Assembly (NCBI GenBank): GCA_028023455.1
Contig: JAQFVV010006273.1
Span: forward strand, 5,696,889-5,760,888
Reading direction: 5' to 3'
Source: Epiperipatus broadwayi
Lineage: Eukaryota > Onychophora > Udeonychophora > Euonychophora > Peripatidae
Length of the DNA stretch: 64,000 nucleotides
Under the pieces are notes generated by a model. It saw nothing but the letters and a program-made list of their open reading frames with translations. It was not told the DNA's origin and made no database searches. Below are positions 59,251-64,000 of the stretch, in pieces. The number at the start of each line of letters is the position of its first letter. Position 1 is the first letter of the stretch. Both the position numbers and the translations under genes were made by a program.

Positions 59251-61189
59251 TGTTTTCTATTATTTTTTTACACATTTTACTGAATGGCTTTTCCTATTTT
59301 TAATAATAATATTTTTTTATTTTTAAAGTACAGTATTAGCTTTTTACTTGTTCTTTAGCTAAAAACTCATAACTCATCCATAATTTCCACTACAATGCAA
59401 ATCTAAGCAAAACAAAATTCATGAGGAAAACCAAATGGACAAAAATGCTATTTTCATTTACCTGGAATTGCTACAGACCCAGGAAAAGACAAAATTAAAC
59501 AGGTCCATGTAGCTTCTAAAAAATTATTGAATAAACAATCCAAGTACAAAAATTTTAAATTCTTCTTTTAAATAAATAATGGCTAAATCTTTAATTGTCA
59601 AACTGTATAATAAAGTATAATATGACCTAGTTATTAATAGGCATTAAAAAATTAAATACAGTAATAAAGTAGGGTATTTTATTATTGAACAAAAACCAGA
59701 AAGGCTTTTTTTAAAAAAGAAAATGTAAATAAGTTATTTATGAGAGATTGGATTTTTAAAACCTGTACTTTTATCAAGTATGTTGCTAATGAAATTAGCT
59801 AAAAACATTTTTTTAAAACGATATTGGCCGCATTTCATTAACACAGCATTATTGTAACACCTATACAACTTAACTTGTAATTGCTCTATTGGAAAAGTAT
59901 CTATTAAATTCTTTATCTATAGTAGTTAAAGAATCTAATTGTTTGATTTTTTTTTCTTATTATAATTTATCATTAAAGAAAGGAAACTGCAAGATGTGGA
60001 ATAATGGCCTCTAAAAACTTATGGAATAAACAATGAAAGTTTGAAAACTTCTTCCCTTATATAAATGTAAGATAAATCCTTAAAATTCTTAGATACCTGA
60101 CTATATCATGTGATTAAGTTTTGAAACTGAAATAACAGATATTCAAACAAAATATTATTACTGAGATTAGGAATGCCACAAAGTAAAAAAAATAAGATGG
60201 TTAAAGTTGATCTTATTAAAATTGATTGCTATTTATCACACTGCAGCCACCAAAGTCAGAAGAATTAATAGGTAAATAAAAAGGTAAAAATGTAAATAAT
60301 TATATATTTTTAACATTTTATTGTGTCTTTGGTTAAAGAAAATTATATAAAATTCATTGCTTTAATTAACTAATTTTATTTCATGAGAGGAGCGAGTCTT
60401 TTTCACATGATAAAAACATTTAAATAAAATAAAATTATTTGCAAATATATATATATATATATTAAAATTGCACAAATTAATACTTCTAATATATAAATAA
60501 TTTCTTAATTATTATCAATATGATTTTGTGCACTTTGATTGAATCAATATTTGAGAAAATAAAATACAATACCTATAATGAAAAAAAAATCTTATTTTAT
60601 GTTTTATCGCCAATCCATTAACAATATTATCCTAATTTTATTATTATTTTTTGTGTATTCTGATTCAATACATAAAATTGCTAAGAAAAAGCTGATTTCA
60701 CATTAAAGTGAGAAGAACATACCGAAACATTGGGGTAAAACAATGTAACTAAAAAATCAGCATTACCACATATTAGTACATCTACAATTGTATTACTTCA
60801 CATATGATATTTATTGTAGGACTTACAAATTAAAGACACAAAAAAAATGAAACATAATTTCATTTAGGATATGATAAAATGTTTTAATTTTTGCAAAAGC
60901 AGATTTGGGACCTTAATAAATGTGAGGTTGTGTGACATTAAAATGTACAGTTCTGTTCATGAGGCAAGGGGCACCAAAATTTATCTTGCACAAAGGTGTC
61001 TCACACCATGGATGGGGCCTGATTTCATGAATGAGGCATTGAGATATGCTAATTACTTTTTATTGTAAACTAATAAATTTTGAAACAATTAAAAACAAAC
61101 ATTAAATCTATAAAGAATCTTTTTAAGTTAGAAATATTAGTTTAATTGTTTGAAATAATGCTTAGGTACTTTTTATTTAGGTACTTATA
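59251..61189. other. Intergenic, nothing recognised
   Basis: AT-rich with a (TA)n run at about 60446-60462. No gene seen. Confidence 0.45.
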
Positions 61190-63900
61190 ATTGCAGATCA
61201 CTTTCAAGTGAAGGAAGATTACAAGAATTGGAAAAAAAACTGTCTTATATTAAATGGAACATCATTGGGCTTTGTGAAGTGAGAATAAAAAGTAAAGAGA
61301 CAATTGATTTATAAATTTGACATATTGAGAATACAAGTGGTGTGGAATTCATTATAAATAAAAAGTAGAACAACATTGTGAAGATTGATGGTGTAGCAGA
61401 CACAGTGGCAAGATTAGTTATTCAACCTAATAGCAGATACCAAATACAGATAATTCAGGTTTTTGCCCCAACATGTTCTCATATTGATGAAGTAGTAGAA
61501 GATTTTTAGATGGATGTATGAAAGGTATTTGATAAAACTAAACAACATTTTTAAAATGATATGGGAGATTTTAATGATAGAATTGGTAAACAAATGAAAG
61601 ATAAAAGTGCAGTAGGTAAATTTGGTTTTGGTAGTAGAAATGAGAAAGGACATAGACTTATGGCGTTTGCAGAAAAAGAAAAACTTTATATTGTGATTTT
61701 TTTTGAAAAAAAATGTTAAAAGAAAATGAACATGGAAGCATTCAAATGAAGATACAGCAAAATTGGATTGAATTTTGACTAACAGAAAATACATATTTCA
61801 AGATTATAATGTTCTTAATAAATTCAACACTGGAGGTCATCATAAATTAGTACGATGTAAAATACGTTTTAATACAGAACTAGAGAGACAAAAATTATTA
61901 AGGAAAACAATATTTTCAGTTGATATTTCTAATCTTCAAAAACATTCTAATGAATTTAAATTAGAACTTGCAAATTGGTTTCAAGTATTAGTAGATTTTG
62001 AACATGATTCAGATTTGAATCAAATTAATAGTAAAATAACATACACTTTAAAAACTGCAGCAAATAATAAAAAAGGCAGAAATTGACCAATAAAATTTCT
62101 ACTGAGGCTAAAGTACCTATGAAAAAATGAAGATATATAAATATGATGCATTAAAAAGAATTGAATATTTTGAATCTTGTAAAGTGATGAGAAAAAGAGT
62201 TGATAATGATATAAGAAAGTATAATTGTGAACTAGAAAGAAATGCTATATAAGCAAATAAAAGTCTCAAGAGTGCAAAACAACATGCAATAAGAAAAATA
62301 GATGGAACTATTACTAAAAAGAGTAATGACATTATGAAATGGATAGAAGAATTCTAATAATAATTATATAATAATAAAGAACAACTACATCCTAGATATA
62401 TTATACTTTTTGTGCCCAGGATTTTAAATGAAGAAGTGAGGCATAGAATTAAATTTATGAAAAAGGGAAAATCTCCAGGTAATAATGGAATTATAATCGA
62501 TATATTAAAAAAAGCAGGTGAAGATATAGAAAAAATTTTGGCAAAGTTATATACCAAATGTCTAAATGATAAATATGTACCAAATGATTAAAAGAGTGCA
62601 ATATTAATATTAATATCTAAAAAACATGGTAAAGAAGATATTAGAAATTACAAGACTATCAGCCTTTTATCAGTTTTATACAAAAATTTTACCAAGATAA
62701 TTACAACTCCTCTAAAGAAAGAACATTGGATTTCAACCAACCAAAAGAACAAGCTGGATGTAAATGTGGTTTTAGTTCAGTAGATCATATTCAAATATTA
62801 GGAGATATTATAGAAAGAACCCATAAATATGAGTTGCCATTATGCTTAGGATTTGTAGATTATGGAAAGATATATGATTTTATAAGCATTTCTTCAGTTA
62901 TTAAAACACTGGATCATCAAAATATAGAACCAGGTGATGTCAGATTCTGAAGAATATTTATAAAAAAGTAACAGCAACAATTAAATTACATAATGATACT
63001 AGAAAGGTTAACATTGAGAAGAATGTAAGAGAGTGTGACTCCATATCTCCAAAACTTTTTACAACAATGTTGCAAGAAGTACTTTGTGGATTAAAATGTG
63101 AAGATAAAGGAGTAATTGTAAATAGAGATTATTTAAGTCATTTAGATTTTGCAGATAATGTAGTTGTTTTTGCAAATAATGTTTTAGAGTGGCAGGAAAT
63201 GTTGCAGGAATTATTAGATGAAAGTAGAAAAGTAGGACTAAAGATAAATGTTAAAGAGACTAAAGTAATGTTTAATGGATCTTCTCCAAATAAAAAAATA
63301 AAGATTGATTATGATGAGTTAGAAAAAGTTAACAATTACAAATATCTTGGTCAGATTATTATTATAGATAGAAACATAATGGATGAAACTGATCATATGA
63401 ATAAACTTGGACGGAGTTCTTTTGATAGAAATAACTTAATATTAAAAGGAAATATGCCTATGTGTTTGAAAAGGAAGGTTTTTAATAAATGTGTTTTACC
63501 CGTTCTTATTTTGAATCTGAAACATGGACACTTAATTGAATAGCAATGCAGAAACTTCAGGCCACTCAAAGAAGTATGGAGATGTGCATGTTAGGAATAA
63601 CAAAAAGAGATTGAAAATGCAATATTTGGGTAAAAGAATAAACAGGTATTACTGAAATTATTAAAAGAATTAAAAGACTAAAGTGGAGTTGGGCTGGATA
63701 TATTTCTAGAAGCGATGATAATAGATGAACAATTGAAATCTTAAATGGAATTTCAAGAGAATATAAAAGACCCAGAAAGAGAACACAAAAGTGTGCAGGA
63801 GTGATGTGAAAAAGAGTGGCTAGAAGTTAGAGAAGATGGATTGAACTTGGAGAGACCTTCATCCTGCAGTGGATTGATAATGGTTGACAATAATGATGAT
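61190..63900 (+). pseudogene. Decayed non-LTR retrotransposon (RTE-like LINE)
   Basis: LINEs nick DNA with an endonuclease and copy their RNA at the cut. The 5' part has EEP endonuclease motifs (YIKWNIIGLCEVR near 61230; DFNDRIG near 61570) with several stops. RT follows: KGKSPGNNGI near 62460, ISLLSVLYKNF near 62660, EQAGCKCGFSSVDHI near 62750, and an active-site box reading FADN (63150) where FADD is expected. After it come the GLKINVKETKVMF and YLGQIIIIDR blocks (frame 63067-63543) and a basic C-terminal stretch to about 63860. It ends with TGACAATAATGATGAT, as RTE-type elements often do. Clade assignment is tentative. Open pieces are 61775-62086, 62726-62950 and 63067-63543. Confidence 0.83.
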
Positions 63901-64000
63901 TTTTATTTTATTCTTCAGCTGAGAATAACTAGGTACCTATTACTAACAATCTTAATAAATAAATGAATTTGAAAAAAGAGAAAAAAAATCCGTTTGACTT
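63901..64000. other. Flank after the LINE, nothing recognised
   Basis: AT-rich sequence with AATAAATAAATG near 63955; too short to interpret. Confidence 0.4.

Noticed and set aside
61414-61794. A 126-residue minus-strand frame
   Set aside because: It is antisense to the endonuclease part of the LINE.

Overview
The window is AT-rich animal DNA with long introns, splice signals and dense decayed mobile elements. A cephalopod such as an octopus is my best guess from the mix of Penelope, RTE-like LINE, Ty3/gypsy, Merlin and hAT remnants; this is an inference from general knowledge, not a database result.

Host gene: only one host gene is convincing. Two plus-strand exons encode the C-terminal part of a flavin-containing monooxygenase (FMO). 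The penultimate exon is at 12010-12254 and the terminal exon at 52245-52556, with matching phase and good splice sites. The intron between them is about 39,990 bp, so most of the window is one FMO intron. The 5' exons, with the FAD and NADPH motifs, lie outside the window or are not visible.

Layout: 1-6900 holds a fold-back element, a pair of ~720 bp direct repeats (509-1237 and 6138-6862) and, between them, a decayed minus-strand Ty3/gypsy gag with a tRNA-Lys-type primer binding site. A Merlin transposase relic is at 9.7-10.2 kb. A ~680 bp palindrome (10727-11410) and a 318 bp tandem duplication that copies the FMO splice acceptor sit directly before the first exon. Inside the intron are a compound inverted repeat (15.0-16.2 kb), an (AAT)n tract (18.7 kb), a broken minus-strand Ty3/gypsy gag-pol (21.2-26.6 kb), a ladder of repeated PBS/LTR edges and a large hairpin (27.0-28.3 kb), and a Penelope-like complex (33.8-38.4 kb) with one intact 759-residue ORF and a 13 bp target duplication. 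Further in are a TIR element carrying a tRNA-like sequence (38.5-39.3 kb), fold-back repeats (39.4 and 41.3 kb), more copies of the compound repeat (45.1-46.1 kb), and an old segmental duplication (about 32.3-40.0 kb against 42.0-43.8 kb). Its second copy preserves the empty site for the Penelope and TIR insertions, and its first copy lacks the LINE-tail insertion.

After the FMO gene there is a small hAT element (56.3-56.8 kb), a minus-strand retrotransposon 3' tail (58.8 kb) and a decayed plus-strand LINE with endonuclease and reverse transcriptase domains (61.2-63.9 kb). The remaining AT-rich stretches show nothing I can name. I found no wholly new system; the most notable items are the intact Penelope ORF, the PBS/LTR-edge ladder, the duplicated splice acceptor and the nested insertion record.
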